Numbered from the stretch's first letter, positions 1-9,945 are shown. The stretch is 64,000 nucleotides of DNA from an uncultured Prevotella sp. (GCA_945875635.1 CAMCLD010000001.1:1-64000); one strand, 5' to 3'. Notes: a model not told the origin generated them from the letters alone. Numbers and translations: made by a program.

Positions 1-2868
1 ATGGAATACAATTTCAGAGACATTGAGAAGAAATGGCAAAAACGATGGGTGGAGAACAAGACCTATCGTGTGACAGAGGACAAGGACAAGGAGAAATTCT
101 ACGTGCTCAACATGTTCCCTTATCCATCGGGAGCAGGACTGCACGTTGGCCATCCTCTCGGATATATTGCCAGCGACATATACGCACGCTACAAGAGACT
201 GCAGGGCTTCAACGTGCTGAACCCTATGGGCTACGATGCCTACGGACTGCCTGCCGAGCAATATGCCATACAGACAGGACAGCATCCGGAGAAGACTACC
301 GTCACAAACATCAACCGCTACCGCGAGCAGCTCGACAAGATAGGCTTCTCATTCGACTGGGACCGTGAGGTACGCACATGCGACCCGACATACTACAAGT
401 GGACGCAATGGGCTTTCCAGAAGATGTTCAACTCCTACTATTGCACATCATGCCAGAAGGCTAAGCCGATAGAGCGACTGATAAACTATTTCGCAGAGAA
501 TGGATCAAAAGACCTGCATGTGGCTCAGAGCGAGGAACTGAACTTCACAGCTGAGGAATGGAACGCCATGAGCGAGAAAGAGCAGCAGCAGGTGTTGATG
601 AACTACCGTATTGCTTACCTTGGCGAGACCATGGTTAACTGGTGTCCAGGACTTGGCACCGTGCTTGCCAACGACGAGGTTGTTGATGGTGTGAGCGAGC
701 GTGGCGGCTTCCCTGTGGTTCAGAAGAAGATGAAACAATGGTGCCTGCGTGTGAGCGCATACTCACAGCGACTTCTCGACGGTCTGGAGACTGTTGAATG
801 GACAGACTCCATCAAAGAGACACAGCGCAACTGGATAGGCCGATCTGAGGGTACGGAGATGCAGTTCCGCATAGATGGTACAGACGAGACTTTCACCATC
901 TTTACCACACGTGCAGATACCATATTTGGTGTGACATTCATGGTCCTTGCTCCCGAGAGCGAACTGGTACAGAAACTTACAACTGAGGGACAGAAGGCTG
1001 AGGTTGACGAATACCTTGCATACGTGAAGAAGCGTACCGAGCTCGACCGTATGAGCGACCGCAAGGTTACGGGTGTCTTCTCAGGCTCGTATGCCATCAA
1101 TCCCTTCACAGGCGACAAGATACCGGTATGGATTTCCGAATATGTTCTTGCCGGATATGGTACGGGTGCCATCATGGCTGTTCCTGCCCACGACTCTCGC
1201 GACTATGCCTTTGCCAAGCATTTCGGCCTGCCTGTCATTCCTCTTATCGAGGGTGCTGACGTGAGCGAGGAGAGCTTCGATGCCAAGGAAGGCACCGTAT
1301 GCAACTCACCTGTGGCAGGCAAGGAGTCGCTCAACGGCTTCTCATTGAATGGCCTGAGCGTAAAGGAGGCTATCGCTGCCACAAAGAAGTTTGTCACCGA
1401 GCACAACCTCGGACGCGTAAAGGTGAACTACCGCCTGCGCGATGCCATATTCTCACGTCAGCGTTACTGGGGAGAGCCGTTCCCAGTGTATTACAAGAAC
1501 GGCATGCCTTACATGATACCTGAGGAGTGTCTGCCTCTTGAACTTCCCGAGATAGACAAGTATGAGCCTACAGAGACTGGCGAACCACCGTTGGGAAGGG
1601 CAAAGGTATGGGCTTGGGACACTAAGGAGAACAAGGTTGTTGACAAGCAGCTCATAGACAACGATACTGTATTCCCATTGGAACTGTTCACCATGCCTGG
1701 CTTTGCAGGTAGCTCCGCATACTACCTGCGATATATGGACCCTAAGGACAACGAGGCTCTCGTGGCTAAGGACATAGACGAATACTGGCAGAACGTTGAC
1801 CTCTACGTAGGTGGAACCGAGCATGCCACTGGTCACCTTATATACTCCCGCTTCTGGAACAAGTTCCTCTTCGACTACGGAGTGAGCTGCAAGGAAGAGC
1901 CATTCCAGAAACTCGTAAACCAGGGTATGATACAGGGCCGCTCCAACTTTGTATATCGCATAAACAGCGACGACCACTCCAAGGCTCCCGTATTCGTGTC
2001 GGCAGGTCTGAAAGACCAGTACGAGACTACTCCAATACACGTTGATGTCAACATCGTGCAGAACGACATTCTCGACATCGATACCTTCAAGGCATGGCGA
2101 CCGGAATACAACAATGCCGAATTTATACTGGAAGACGGAAAGTATGTATGTGGATGGGCTGTTGAGAAAATGTCGAAGTCGATGTTCAACGTCGTCAATC
2201 CCGACATGATAGTAGAGAAATACGGTGCTGACACACTGCGTCTGTACGAGATGTTCCTCGGTCCGGTAGAACAGTCGAAGCCATGGGACACCAACGGCAT
2301 TGACGGCTGTCACCGTTTCTTGCGCAAACTTTGGGCATTGTATTACGATATACGGGACAACGGCAATACAGACTATCTCGCTACAGACGATGAACCTACT
2401 AAGGAAAATCTTAAAAGCTTGCACAAACTTATCAAGAAGGTTAGCCACGACATAGAGCACTTCTCATACAACACATCCATCTCGGCTTTCATGATAGCCG
2501 TTGGAGAACTGGCTCAGCAGAAGTGTCATTCAAAAACCATACTAAACACCCTTAGTGTACTCATAGCACCTTTTGCTCCCCATATTGCAGAAGAACTATG
2601 GCATGCTACTGGTGGTGAAAATAGTGTTTGTGATGCCAAATGGCCAGAATGGAATGAAGAATATCTTGTTGAAAGCGAGATGCAACTAACCATCAGTTTC
2701 AATGGTAAGGCTCGTTTCCAAAAATCCTTCCCTGTTGATGCCACCAATGATGAAGTACAGAAAGCAGCTCTTGCAGACGAGAGAAGTGCCAAGTATCTTG
2801 ATGGCAAGCAGATAGTGAAGGTTATTGTCGTGCCTAAGAAGATTGTAAATGTGGTTATTAAAAGTTGA
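1..2868 (+). CDS. leuS: Leucyl-tRNA synthetase
   Basis: Cytoplasmic class Ia aminoacyl-tRNA synthetase that attaches leucine to tRNA-Leu using ATP. The 955-residue product is full length. The class I signature reads HVGH at residues 48-51 after PYPSGAG. The editing (CP1) domain is marked by the threonine-rich peptide [12 protein letters not shown] near residue 300, and KMSKS lies near residues 723-727, followed by the anticodon-binding helical domain. The window begins on the ATG, so no upstream signal can be judged. Codon choice is strongly biased (GAG, AAG, C-ending codons) for most of the gene, as in a highly expressed gene, but becomes relaxed and A/T-rich in roughly the last 450 nt. It is followed by a large inverted repeat and then the YitT gene on the same strand. 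Identification is secure from the motifs and length. Confidence 0.97.
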   Translation: MEYNFRDIEKKWQKRWVENKTYRVTEDKDKEKFYVLNMFPYPSGAGLHVGHPLGYIASDIYARYKRLQGFNVLNPMGYDAYGLPAEQYAIQTGQHPEKTTVTNINRYREQLDKIGFSFDWDREVRTCDPTYYKWTQWAFQKMFNSYYCTSCQKAKPIERLINYFAENGSKDLHVAQSEELNFTAEEWNAMSEKEQQQVLMNYRIAYLGETMVNWCPGLGTVLANDEVVDGVSERGGFPVVQKKMKQWCLRVSAYSQRLLDGLETVEWTDSIKETQRNWIGRSEGTEMQFRIDGTDETFTIFTTRADTIFGVTFMVLAPESELVQKLTTEGQKAEVDEYLAYVKKRTELDRMSDRKVTGVFSGSYAINPFTGDKIPVWISEYVLAGYGTGAIMAVPAHDSRDYAFAKHFGLPVIPLIEGADVSEESFDAKEGTVCNSPVAGKESLNGFSLNGLSVKEAIAATKKFVTEHNLGRVKVNYRLRDAIFSRQRYWGEPFPVYYKNGMPYMIPEECLPLELPEIDKYEPTETGEPPLGRAKVWAWDTKENKVVDKQLIDNDTVFPLELFTMPGFAGSSAYYLRYMDPKDNEALVAKDIDEYWQNVDLYVGGTEHATGHLIYSRFWNKFLFDYGVSCKEEPFQKLVNQGMIQGRSNFVYRINSDDHSKAPVFVSAGLKDQYETTPIHVDVNIVQNDILDIDTFKAWRPEYNNAEFILEDGKYVCGWAVEKMSKSMFNVVNPDMIVEKYGADTLRLYEMFLGPVEQSKPWDTNGIDGCHRFLRKLWALYYDIRDNGNTDYLATDDEPTKENLKSLHKLIKKVSHDIEHFSYNTSISAFMIAVGELAQQKCHSKTILNTLSVLIAPFAPHIAEELWHATGGENSVCDAKWPEWNEEYLVESEMQLTISFNGKARFQKSFPVDATNDEVQKAALADERSAKYLDGKQIVKVIVVPKKIVNVVIKS

Positions 2869-2869
2869 T

Positions 2870-2994
2870 AAGTTGACGAGTAAACGAGTTGACAAGTTGA
2901 TACTCTTATTGCTCAAGTTTGACTATAAAAACTAATAACTCGTTTTTTCGCAAGCTCAAGGGAACTCCTTGTCAATTCGTTTACTTGTCAACTT
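2870..2994. repeat. Intergenic inverted repeat, copy A of a dispersed family
   Basis: Two 27-nt arms, 2870-2896 and 2968-2994, are complementary with only two G:U positions (left AAGTTGACGAGTAAACGAGT, right ending TTTACTTGTCAACTT). The spacer carries TTTTTTCGCAAGCTCAAGG, which recurs in the copy at 7.7 kb and, inverted, in the copy at 42.5 kb. It sits immediately after the leuS stop codon and could act as a terminator or RNA-stabilising structure. The function is inferred. Confidence 0.75.
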
Positions 2995-3008
2995 AAAAAT
3001 AAACAAGT

Positions 3009-3971
3009 ATGACCAAGCAAGAAATAATATACGAAATAAAGGATTACTTCTACATAACGTTAGGACTGCTCCTTTATACCTTCGGTTTCACAGTCTTCCT
3101 TCTACCTTACGAGATTGTGACCGGAGGTGTAGCAGGTCTTGGTGCCATCATTTTCTACACCTCAGATTTTCCAGTTCAATATACGTTCTTCATAGTCAAC
3201 GCAGTACTTATTGTTGCAGCATTGAAAATACTTGGACTTAAATTTCTGATGAAGACTATCTATGCCACCTTCATGCTGACGCTATTTTTAGAGATAGCGC
3301 AGGACATGGCAACGGCACAGAATGGCTCCTTCTACAAACTGCTCGGTGAGGGAAATGATTTCATGTCATTGGTCATAGGATGTATGCTAACTGGTACCGC
3401 CCTTGCCATTGTTTTCCTAAATAACGGCAGCACAGGAGGAACAGACATTGTTGCAGCTGTGGTTAACAAATTCCACAACATATCAATTGGAAAAGCACTT
3501 ATAATGGTTGACCTCTGTATTATTGGCAGCTGTCTTTTTATTGATAAATTCGGAGCCATAGACATAAGATGCAAAAAGGTTATCTTCGGTTTGTGTACAA
3601 TGGTCATAGAATGTCTGATGCTCGACTATGTGATGTACTGGCAGAGACAGTCTGTGCAGTTTCTTATTTTCTCAAAGAAATATCAGGAAATAGCCTTTAA
3701 TATTGCACGTTATACCGACCACACCATGACTATCCTTGATGGTCATGGTTACTGGACAGGAAAGCCGACAAAGGTCATTTGTCTGCTGGCTAAAAAGAGC
3801 GAGAGTCTGAAAATATTCCGTCTCATAAAGCAGATAGACCCTAACGCCTTCGTAAGTCAAAGCTCGGTAATAGGTGTATATGGCGAAGGTTTCGACGAGA
3901 TGAAAGTGAAAATCAAGACAACAGACAAAAACATAAATAAGCAGAACACCCCGAATATTCAGAACACATAG
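3009..3971 (+). CDS. YitT family membrane protein (DUF161/DUF2179)
   Basis: Integral membrane protein of the YitT family, whose transport role is unproven. The 320-residue product starts with a short charged segment followed by about five to six hydrophobic helices through residue 200, including the family-like peptides FLLPYEIVTGGVAGLGAI and NNGSTGGTDIVAAVVNK. The C-terminal 100 residues are soluble and match the DUF2179 (PII-like) domain type, with the peptide DHTMTILDGHGYWTG. It stands between leuS and rdgB on the same strand, 14 nt before rdgB, so cotranscription with rdgB is likely. The ATG at 3009 follows the inverted repeat with only 14 nt between them. The C-terminus ends in a Lys/Asn-rich tail. 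The family call is firm; the substrate is unknown. Confidence 0.88.
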   Translation: MTKQEIIYEIKDYFYITLGLLLYTFGFTVFLLPYEIVTGGVAGLGAIIFYTSDFPVQYTFFIVNAVLIVAALKILGLKFLMKTIYATFMLTLFLEIAQDMATAQNGSFYKLLGEGNDFMSLVIGCMLTGTALAIVFLNNGSTGGTDIVAAVVNKFHNISIGKALIMVDLCIIGSCLFIDKFGAIDIRCKKVIFGLCTMVIECLMLDYVMYWQRQSVQFLIFSKKYQEIAFNIARYTDHTMTILDGHGYWTGKPTKVICLLAKKSESLKIFRLIKQIDPNAFVSQSSVIGVYGEGFDEMKVKIKTTDKNINKQNTPNIQNT

Positions 3972-3985
3972 AAAAAACATCGACT

Positions 3986-4597
3986 ATGAGACTTATCCTT
4001 GCCACCAATAACTCACATAAGCTATCAGAAATAAAAGACATCCTTGGAGAAGATTTTGATATTCTTTCACTGAAGGATGTAGGCATCAATACCGACATAG
4101 ATGAAAATGGAGAGACCCTCTTGGAGAATTCCAGAATCAAGGCTATGTCTGTATCTTCAATACTTGAAAAAAACAACTATCCTTATCCTTTCATCGTGAT
4201 TGCCGATGATACTGGTCTGCTTGTCGACGAACTAAATGGTGAGCCAGGAATATACTCTGCCCGATATGCCGGAGGAGAAGGACACGACAGTGAGGCAAAC
4301 ATGAGACTCCTGTTACACAAACTTGATGGTAAAGAAAACAGAAAGGCTCACTTCAGCACTTTTATCACATACATAGAAAAGAAAGATGCCTACACTACAT
4401 ATATGAAATATTTTGAAGGTAGGATAGACGGCACCATCCTCAAAGAGAAACATGGCACTGAAGGTTTCGGCTACGACCCTATTTTCAAGCCAGACGGTTA
4501 CGACAAGTCATTCGCTGAACTGGGTCTGGAGATAAAGAACAATATATCACATAGGGCAAGGGCTATACAGCAGCTTGCCGATTTCATTAATAAATGA
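3986..4597 (+). CDS. rdgB: Non-canonical purine NTP pyrophosphatase (RdgB/HAM1)
   Basis: Cytoplasmic house-cleaning enzyme that hydrolyses dITP, ITP and XTP to monophosphates, keeping deaminated purines out of DNA and RNA. The 203-residue protein has the family signatures in order: LATNNSHKLSEI at the N-terminus (substrate loop), DDTGLLVDELNGEPGIYSARYAG near residue 75 (catalytic Asp region), GFGYDPIF near residue 155, and ISHRARA near residue 190. Length matches the family. It starts 14 nt after the YitT stop codon, and its stop overlaps the next gene's ATG as ATGA, which implies translational coupling to the glycosyltransferase. Identification is firm. Confidence 0.95.
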   Translation: MRLILATNNSHKLSEIKDILGEDFDILSLKDVGINTDIDENGETLLENSRIKAMSVSSILEKNNYPYPFIVIADDTGLLVDELNGEPGIYSARYAGGEGHDSEANMRLLLHKLDGKENRKAHFSTFITYIEKKDAYTTYMKYFEGRIDGTILKEKHGTEGFGYDPIFKPDGYDKSFAELGLEIKNNISHRARAIQQLADFINK

Positions 4598-5487
4598 CAA
4601 AAAGCATATCGGTCCTGATACCATGCTATAACAGCAAATGCAAGGGTCTGGTCGCAACCTTGCAAAGACAGCTGAACAAGGAATATGAAACCGACAACAT
4701 ATTCCAATATGAAATTATAGTGGCTGACGATGGGTCTGACCGTAATGACGTCATTGAATACAACAGGCAAATAAACATGCTGCCACATTGCAGGTATGTC
4801 ATTAGGGGAAAGAATGTGGGACGTGCAGCCATACGCAATTTCCTTACCAAGGAAGCTGCATACGACAACCTGCTCTTCCTTGACTGCGATATTACAGTAG
4901 CCAATGACCTTTTTATAAGAAACTACATAACCGCTGAATCCAACGTCGTTGTAGGTGGTCTTGAGATTGGAGGCGACAGCACACTGCTCTGCAACAACAT
5001 AAGGTACTTATACGAGAAAGCCTCGGAAAAGGCACATAACGCCTGTAACAGAGCCAAGGCGGAACACAAGGAATTCCGCACCACAAATTTCATGATAAGC
5101 AGACAGCTTGCAAAACAATTCCCTTTCAACGAAAATATCAAATGGTATGGCTACGAAGACGTTATGATGGGAAAAGAACTGGCAGCTGAAAACGTACACA
5201 TAGAGCATATCGACAATCCTGTCATACTTGATGACTATGAGGATAATGCAACCTTCATGGCAAAGACTGAAGAGGCCATGCACACCCTCAAGGAGTTTGA
5301 AGACGAACTGAAAGAATACTCTACCCTACTCCATTATTATGACATTTTTAGGAAATATCATCTCACACCAATCCTTTATGCCATATATATAACATTTGGC
5401 AATGTCATAAAAAACAATCTTACAGGCAATAAACCAAAACTAATTCTGTTTAATATATATAAACTATTATACTTTGGGACACTTTAA
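4594..5487 (+). CDS. Glycosyltransferase family 2 protein
   Basis: GT-A fold family 2 glycosyltransferase that probably adds a sugar from a nucleotide-sugar donor to an envelope glycan; the acceptor is unknown. In 297 residues it shows the N-terminal nucleotide-binding start SVLIPCYNSK, the first acidic motif ADDGSDRND, and a DxD-like LFLDCDITV near residue 95. The middle peptide WYGYEDVMMGKEL (ED motif, near residue 190) is typical of the putative catalytic base of GT2 enzymes. There is no predicted signal peptide or clear membrane helix until weakly hydrophobic C-terminal helices. Its ATG overlaps the rdgB stop. The downstream gene porZ starts after 23 nt, so the whole block may be one transcript. 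Confidence 0.85.
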   Translation: MTKSISVLIPCYNSKCKGLVATLQRQLNKEYETDNIFQYEIIVADDGSDRNDVIEYNRQINMLPHCRYVIRGKNVGRAAIRNFLTKEAAYDNLLFLDCDITVANDLFIRNYITAESNVVVGGLEIGGDSTLLCNNIRYLYEKASEKAHNACNRAKAEHKEFRTTNFMISRQLAKQFPFNENIKWYGYEDVMMGKELAAENVHIEHIDNPVILDDYEDNATFMAKTEEAMHTLKEFEDELKEYSTLLHYYDIFRKYHLTPILYAIYITFGNVIKNNLTGNKPKLILFNIYKLLYFGTL

Positions 5488-5510
5488 ACCCTTTAAACCA
5501 TTAAGGTAAT

Positions 5511-7628
5511 ATGAGAAAACTTATCCTATACATCATGCTATGTCTCTCCATTCCTGTAAATGCAGCTGTTGGAGATTGGAACGCATATCTTGCATATAGT
5601 AACATAACCGACATTGAACCTGCTGGAAAGATGGTGTATGTTCTCAGCAGTAATTCACTCTTCTCATACAATGTAGATGACAAAAGCGTTACCGCATACA
5701 ACAAAACCAATTATCTTAACGACACTGACATATCTTTCATTGTCTGGAACAATAATGTCAAAAGACTTCTAATTATATATAGCAATTATAATTTCGACAT
5801 CCTTGACAATAACGGGGACATTACAAATATCTGTGACTACTACAACAAGTCAATGACAGAAGACAAGAACATAAACAATATCACCATCAATGGCAACTAC
5901 GCTTATATAAGCACTGGATTCGGAATAATAAAACTGAATATGAAAGACTGCGAAATAAGCGACTCATACAACCTGAAGACCAATGTCGCTGACTGTGCCA
6001 TAATAGGTAATACCATATATGCAAAAACAGCAGATGGAATCCTCGCAGGGAAAACAACTGACAACCTATTGGATAAAGGAAACTGGAGCTATACTTCAGA
6101 CAACGTATCGTTCAGTGACAGCAACGATATTACGACAAGTACAGCCAATGGATATAAAGAATACATAGCATATGATAATTCAAACAATTGCTACTGGAGC
6201 AACCAAAAAGATGGTAAACTGCAATGTTACAAATTAGATAATGACAACAACAAAACAATCATAGCCACCGACATCTGTCCTGATGGTCCTAAATACAATC
6301 ATTTCTGGAACATGAAATTCAAATACGACAGACTATATTCTGTTGGTGGAGCTTTCGAAGCAGGAGAAATAGAAACTTACCGACCTGGATGTGTTCAAGT
6401 GCTCGACAAAGGTGAATGGCAAATATATGAAGACAACCTGAAGGCAAAAACAGGTGTGGAATATGTTGACCTTAACAGCATCGATGTTGACCCTTTGGAC
6501 AAGGAACATGTATTTGCAGGTGGAAGAACAGGACTATATGAATTTAAAAACGGACTTTTCATAAACCACTACTCCAATGAAAACAGTATCATTGAGTCGC
6601 CATTCAACTCTAAAGAATATGACATTGTAAACGGACTGTGTTTCGACAATACAGGAAACCTCTGGTTGCTCAATTCACTTGTAGATAACAAATCCATCAT
6701 TAAATACACATCCGACAAAAAGTGGGAAAGCTACAATAAGTCAGCTACAAAACATAGTGACAATTCGCCTATGCAATCGCTGAAAAGCACCATCTTCGAC
6801 AGCGACTACAATCTTATGTGGTTCATCAACAGCCATTATCTTGAACTTGCTATATTCTGCTATCAGCCATCAACCGATGCAATTATAAAATACAACACTT
6901 TCATAAATGAAGATGGCTTAACAATATCTCTTTCCGACATTGATTGTCTGGCAGAAGACAAGGATGGAAATATTTGGATTGGAAGTACAGCCGGACCATT
7001 TGTGTTGGAGAAGGAAAATATAGGCGAAGACCCATCTAATGTTGTATTCAACCAAATAAAGATTCCACGCAACGATGGTACTAACCTTGCCGACTATCTC
7101 CTTTCTGGTGTCAATATAAAATGCATAGCCATTGACGGTGGTGGAAGAAAATGGATTGGAACAGACAAGCAAGGCGTGTATTTAATTAGTCGCGACAACA
7201 TGACAGAGGAGCTTCATTTCACCAAGGAAAACAGCATGTTATTGTCAAACACCATAGAAAGCATTGCCGTAGATGGTGCTACAGGAGAGGTATTCATAGG
7301 AACAGACAAAGGATTATGCTCTTTTATGAGCGATGGCACAGACCCTTCCATGGATATATCAAAGGATAATGTATATGCATACCCAAATCCTGTAAAACCA
7401 TATTACAATGGTCTTGTAACTGTTAAAGGTCTTACTTACAATTCAGACGTAAAGGTAGTTACTACAAACGGTGTACTTGTAGCTCAGGGCAGAAGCAATG
7501 GTGGAACATTTACATGGGATTGCAACGACCTTAACGGTAAGCGTGTTGCAAGTGGAGTATATATGATTATAGCAGCCACTGAAAACGGAGGCAAGGGCTG
7601 CGTGTGCAAGATTGCAATTGTAAATTGA
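5511..7628 (+). CDS. porZ: PorZ-like beta-propeller protein with T9SS sorting tail
   Basis: Probable PorZ homologue, a surface component associated with the type IX secretion system of Bacteroidota; in Porphyromonas PorZ belongs to the attachment complex that anchors T9SS cargo. The 705-residue product opens with a signal peptide (MRKLILYIMLCLSIPVNA) and the PorZ-like N-terminus GDWNAYLAYSNITDI. Beta-propeller blades follow, including the two-component-regulator-propeller type motifs DKDGNIWIGSTAG and GGGRKWIGTDKQGVY near residues 480-550. The final 80 residues form a type A sorting domain (AYPNPV start; GVYMIIAATENGGKG end). Base composition is A- and C-rich on this strand. It follows the GT2 gene by 23 nt. 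No other T9SS gene is in the window. The fold and sorting domain are clear; the exact orthology is inferred. Confidence 0.8.
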   Translation: MRKLILYIMLCLSIPVNAAVGDWNAYLAYSNITDIEPAGKMVYVLSSNSLFSYNVDDKSVTAYNKTNYLNDTDISFIVWNNNVKRLLIIYSNYNFDILDNNGDITNICDYYNKSMTEDKNINNITINGNYAYISTGFGIIKLNMKDCEISDSYNLKTNVADCAIIGNTIYAKTADGILAGKTTDNLLDKGNWSYTSDNVSFSDSNDITTSTANGYKEYIAYDNSNNCYWSNQKDGKLQCYKLDNDNNKTIIATDICPDGPKYNHFWNMKFKYDRLYSVGGAFEAGEIETYRPGCVQVLDKGEWQIYEDNLKAKTGVEYVDLNSIDVDPLDKEHVFAGGRTGLYEFKNGLFINHYSNENSIIESPFNSKEYDIVNGLCFDNTGNLWLLNSLVDNKSIIKYTSDKKWESYNKSATKHSDNSPMQSLKSTIFDSDYNLMWFINSHYLELAIFCYQPSTDAIIKYNTFINEDGLTISLSDIDCLAEDKDGNIWIGSTAGPFVLEKENIGEDPSNVVFNQIKIPRNDGTNLADYLLSGVNIKCIAIDGGGRKWIGTDKQGVYLISRDNMTEELHFTKENSMLLSNTIESIAVDGATGEVFIGTDKGLCSFMSDGTDPSMDISKDNVYAYPNPVKPYYNGLVTVKGLTYNSDVKVVTTNGVLVAQGRSNGGTFTWDCNDLNGKRVASGVYMIIAATENGGKGCVCKIAIVN

Positions 7629-7811
7629 CTTAAGTTTCGCATGTCTTCGACATGCTGTAAATTAACAAGTTGACAAGTCAACAAGTTGCTACTCTTCTTT
7701 TTTGAATTTGTCAATGACCAGAACAATAATTACTTGTTGACTTGTCAACTTGTTTTTTCGCAAAGCTCAAGGAAACTCCTATGAGCAAGTTTTAATTTGC
7801 GAAAGTTTAAT
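7629..7811. repeat. Intergenic inverted repeat, copy B (23-bp perfect arms plus T-run)
   Basis: Arms 7664-7686 and 7732-7754 are perfectly complementary over 23 nt (left arm begins AACAAGTTGACAAGTCAACA), separated by 45 nt, and the right arm runs into TTTTTT, so RNA from porZ would form a terminator-like hairpin. The left flank CTTAAGTTTCGCAT (7629-7642) recurs at 42441, and 7674-7726 recurs nearly unchanged at 18401-18453. The right flank CGCAAAGCTCAAGGAAACTC recurs inverted near 42.47-42.49 kb. Confidence 0.85.
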
Positions 7812-7837
7812 AAATTGATAATTACTATATTTGCTTT

Positions 7838-9061
7838 ATGGTTAATACTATTAAACATCTTTCAAAGATATTAATACTCATGGTAGCAGCTTTCTCCATA
7901 CTGCTGCTATTGAGTGGTATGATTCCAAGAGAGTTTATTAAGAAAAATGCCATTTCATCTGCAAAGACATTGGAGAAAGAAGGACTTAAACACAGAATAG
8001 GTGGCGTCTTCTTTTTTAGACTCGACAATTTCACAGATGCTTTAATGATAAACATAGCCCTCAGTATTGATGAAAAAGAAGCTATCAGAAGTGTGACGGA
8101 AAACAATTTCTATTTGCGAGAAAATCATTCGTCTATCACGCAAGGTATTGAAGACGTAGGAAATTCTGACTTCACACATCAGAAAAGAATATATGCTCGT
8201 TATTGGCATGGCTATCTTCTCTTTCTGCGACCACTTCTTACGTTTACCGACTATAATGGCATAAGAATAATAAATTATGTCTTGCTTTCCATGATGCTTG
8301 GCGGAATAATATGGATGAGTATTAGGCAAAGGAAAACATATACATTGACAGCTTTTATCCTTTCACTTATATTCATTAACTTCTGGATGGTTCCATTGTC
8401 CATGCAGTTTTCCAACACATTCTATACTGCATTTGCAGCAACGCTATACATTCTATTCTCGAAAATCAATCCTTACGACAGAAGAAATATTTCGACATTG
8501 TTTCTCCTTGTTGGAGGATTCACAAGTTTTACAGACCTCTTAACTACTCCTCTTGTGACACTCTGCATACCATTATTGTTTCTCATCAACAATAATTCAA
8601 GACAAGACAATGTGTTTAAGATCTTGATGGTTTGCTCTTTATCATGGCTTATTGGCTATGCTGGAATATGGATAATGAAATGGATTTTGGCATATATATT
8701 AATAGGATATGACATAGACAATGCTATTCATCAGGTAGCTGTACGCACATCCACTACGTATGGTGATTTTGACATGTCTTTCATGGGAATAGCGCGTTTC
8801 CTCTTTGCCAGGACAAAACTGCTGATAACTATTGCAGCATGTCTGGCAATATTCTTATTACTGAATATATGGATGTACATAAAAAATAAGATTGCCTTCA
8901 AGAGAGACTATTACTTGCTTTTAATAGCATTGTTGCCGGTAGTATGGTTTATCCTGATTAGAAATCATTCTGTCATACATTGCTGGTTTGTATGGAGACT
9001 GGCTGTCATATCAGTATTTGCCTACTCACTTTTTCTTTTACGTATAACAAGAAGTTCATAA
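7838..9061 (+). CDS. Polytopic membrane protein of unknown function
   Basis: I do not recognise a named family. The 407-residue protein has one N-terminal hydrophobic helix (ILILMVAAFSILLLLSGMI), then about 90 mostly polar residues that would lie outside the membrane, with FFFRLDNFTDALM near residue 60. About nine closely spaced hydrophobic helices run from residue 140 to the end. This plan resembles membrane glycosyltransferases or O-antigen/teichoic acid-type polytopic enzymes, but I see no diagnostic motif. A -7 like box TATATTTG lies at 7826-7833, too close to the ATG for a normal leader, so the start could be a little further in. Its 3' end overlaps the convergent glycosyltransferase gene by 40 nt, which suggests, without proof, a shared glycan pathway. 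Confidence 0.7.
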   Translation: MVNTIKHLSKILILMVAAFSILLLLSGMIPREFIKKNAISSAKTLEKEGLKHRIGGVFFFRLDNFTDALMINIALSIDEKEAIRSVTENNFYLRENHSSITQGIEDVGNSDFTHQKRIYARYWHGYLLFLRPLLTFTDYNGIRIINYVLLSMMLGGIIWMSIRQRKTYTLTAFILSLIFINFWMVPLSMQFSNTFYTAFAATLYILFSKINPYDRRNISTLFLLVGGFTSFTDLLTTPLVTLCIPLLFLINNNSRQDNVFKILMVCSLSWLIGYAGIWIMKWILAYILIGYDIDNAIHQVAVRTSTTYGDFDMSFMGIARFLFARTKLLITIAACLAIFLLLNIWMYIKNKIAFKRDYYLLLIALLPVVWFILIRNHSVIHCWFVWRLAVISVFAYSLFLLRITRSS

Positions 9062-9945
9062 AGCTGTCTGTGTTTCTTAGTCATAACCTCGAGAATAACT
9101 CCACTAATGAACAACAATATTGCAAGAAGCATTACAAAACAGCACACTATTAGGGTTGGAAAACGTGGTACAAGTCCCGTATGCCAGTACTCTATTATTA
9201 CAGGCAACATGAAAAGAACTGCTATCACACCGAGAACCACACTGATGGATGTGAAGAATATATATGGTTTATAGTCTCTGAACAGTTGGAATACTGTTTT
9301 CACTACTTTGTAACCATCACTTATTGTGTTAAGTTTTGAAAAACTTCCTTCTGGACGCCTACGATAATCAATAGGAATTTCTTTTATAATATAGTTCTTG
9401 TCAAGGGCATGAATTGTCATTTCAGTCTCTATTTCAAAACCATTAGCCAATATAGGAATATTCTTTACAAACATTCTGCTGAAAGCCCTGTAACCAGTCA
9501 TTATGTCTTTTACATCACTGTTGAAAATGTTGTTTATGAGACTTCTAACAAACCTATTGCCGAAATTGTGGAATCTTCTGTCATTCTCAATAAAATATGT
9601 TGCTGACAGTCTGTCGCCTATAACCATGTCAACACCTTCTTCCATGACGGCAGAACACATCTCTTTAGCTTTGTCAGCTGGATAAGTATCATCACCATCT
9701 ATCATTATATAACATTCAGCATCTATATCCCTGAACATAGTCCTCACTACATTACCTTTTCCCTGTCTGTATTCTTTTCTCACAACCGCACCATGTTCCT
9801 CTGCTACGTCAGAGGTTTTGTCAGTTGAATTATTGTCATAGACATATACAACAGCTTCTGGCAAAGCAGTCTTGAAGTCATCTATTACTTTACCTATTGT
9901 TTTTTCTTCGTTGTAACATGGTATGAGAACAGCTATCTTGTCCAT
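9022..9945 (-). CDS. DPM-like family 2 glycosyltransferase with C-terminal membrane anchor
   Basis: Family 2 glycosyltransferase of the dolichol-phosphate-mannose/polyprenyl-phosphate-glycose synthase type, which would load a sugar on a lipid carrier at the inner membrane. Of 307 residues, the first 180 carry the GT-A features IAVLIPCYNEEKTIG, YDNNSTDKT and the metal-binding IDGDDTYP (near residue 88), plus the DPM-type peptide MTGYRAFSR. Two strong C-terminal hydrophobic helices (about 235-255 and 265-290) anchor it. It runs convergent to the polytopic membrane gene and overlaps its last 40 nt. The ATG at 9945 is preceded by an AT-rich stretch. The family is firm; sugar and acceptor are unknown. 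Confidence 0.87.
   Translation of the reverse strand: MDKIAVLIPCYNEEKTIGKVIDDFKTALPEAVVYVYDNNSTDKTSDVAEEHGAVVRKEYRQGKGNVVRTMFRDIDAECYIMIDGDDTYPADKAKEMCSAVMEEGVDMVIGDRLSATYFIENDRRFHNFGNRFVRSLINNIFNSDVKDIMTGYRAFSRMFVKNIPILANGFEIETEMTIHALDKNYIIKEIPIDYRRRPEGSFSKLNTISDGYKVVKTVFQLFRDYKPYIFFTSISVVLGVIAVLFMLPVIIEYWHTGLVPRFPTLIVCCFVMLLAILLFISGVILEVMTKKHRQLYELLVIRKRKSE

Noticed and set aside
1453-2460. 335-codon minus-strand ORF inside leuS
   Set aside because: It is fully antisense to leuS in its most codon-biased part. Such bias opens antisense frames, and the product shows no recognisable motif.
7826-7833. Promoter box TATATTTG for the 7838 gene
   Set aside because: It would start transcription at or after the ATG, so it is not listed as a promoter unless the true start codon is further in.
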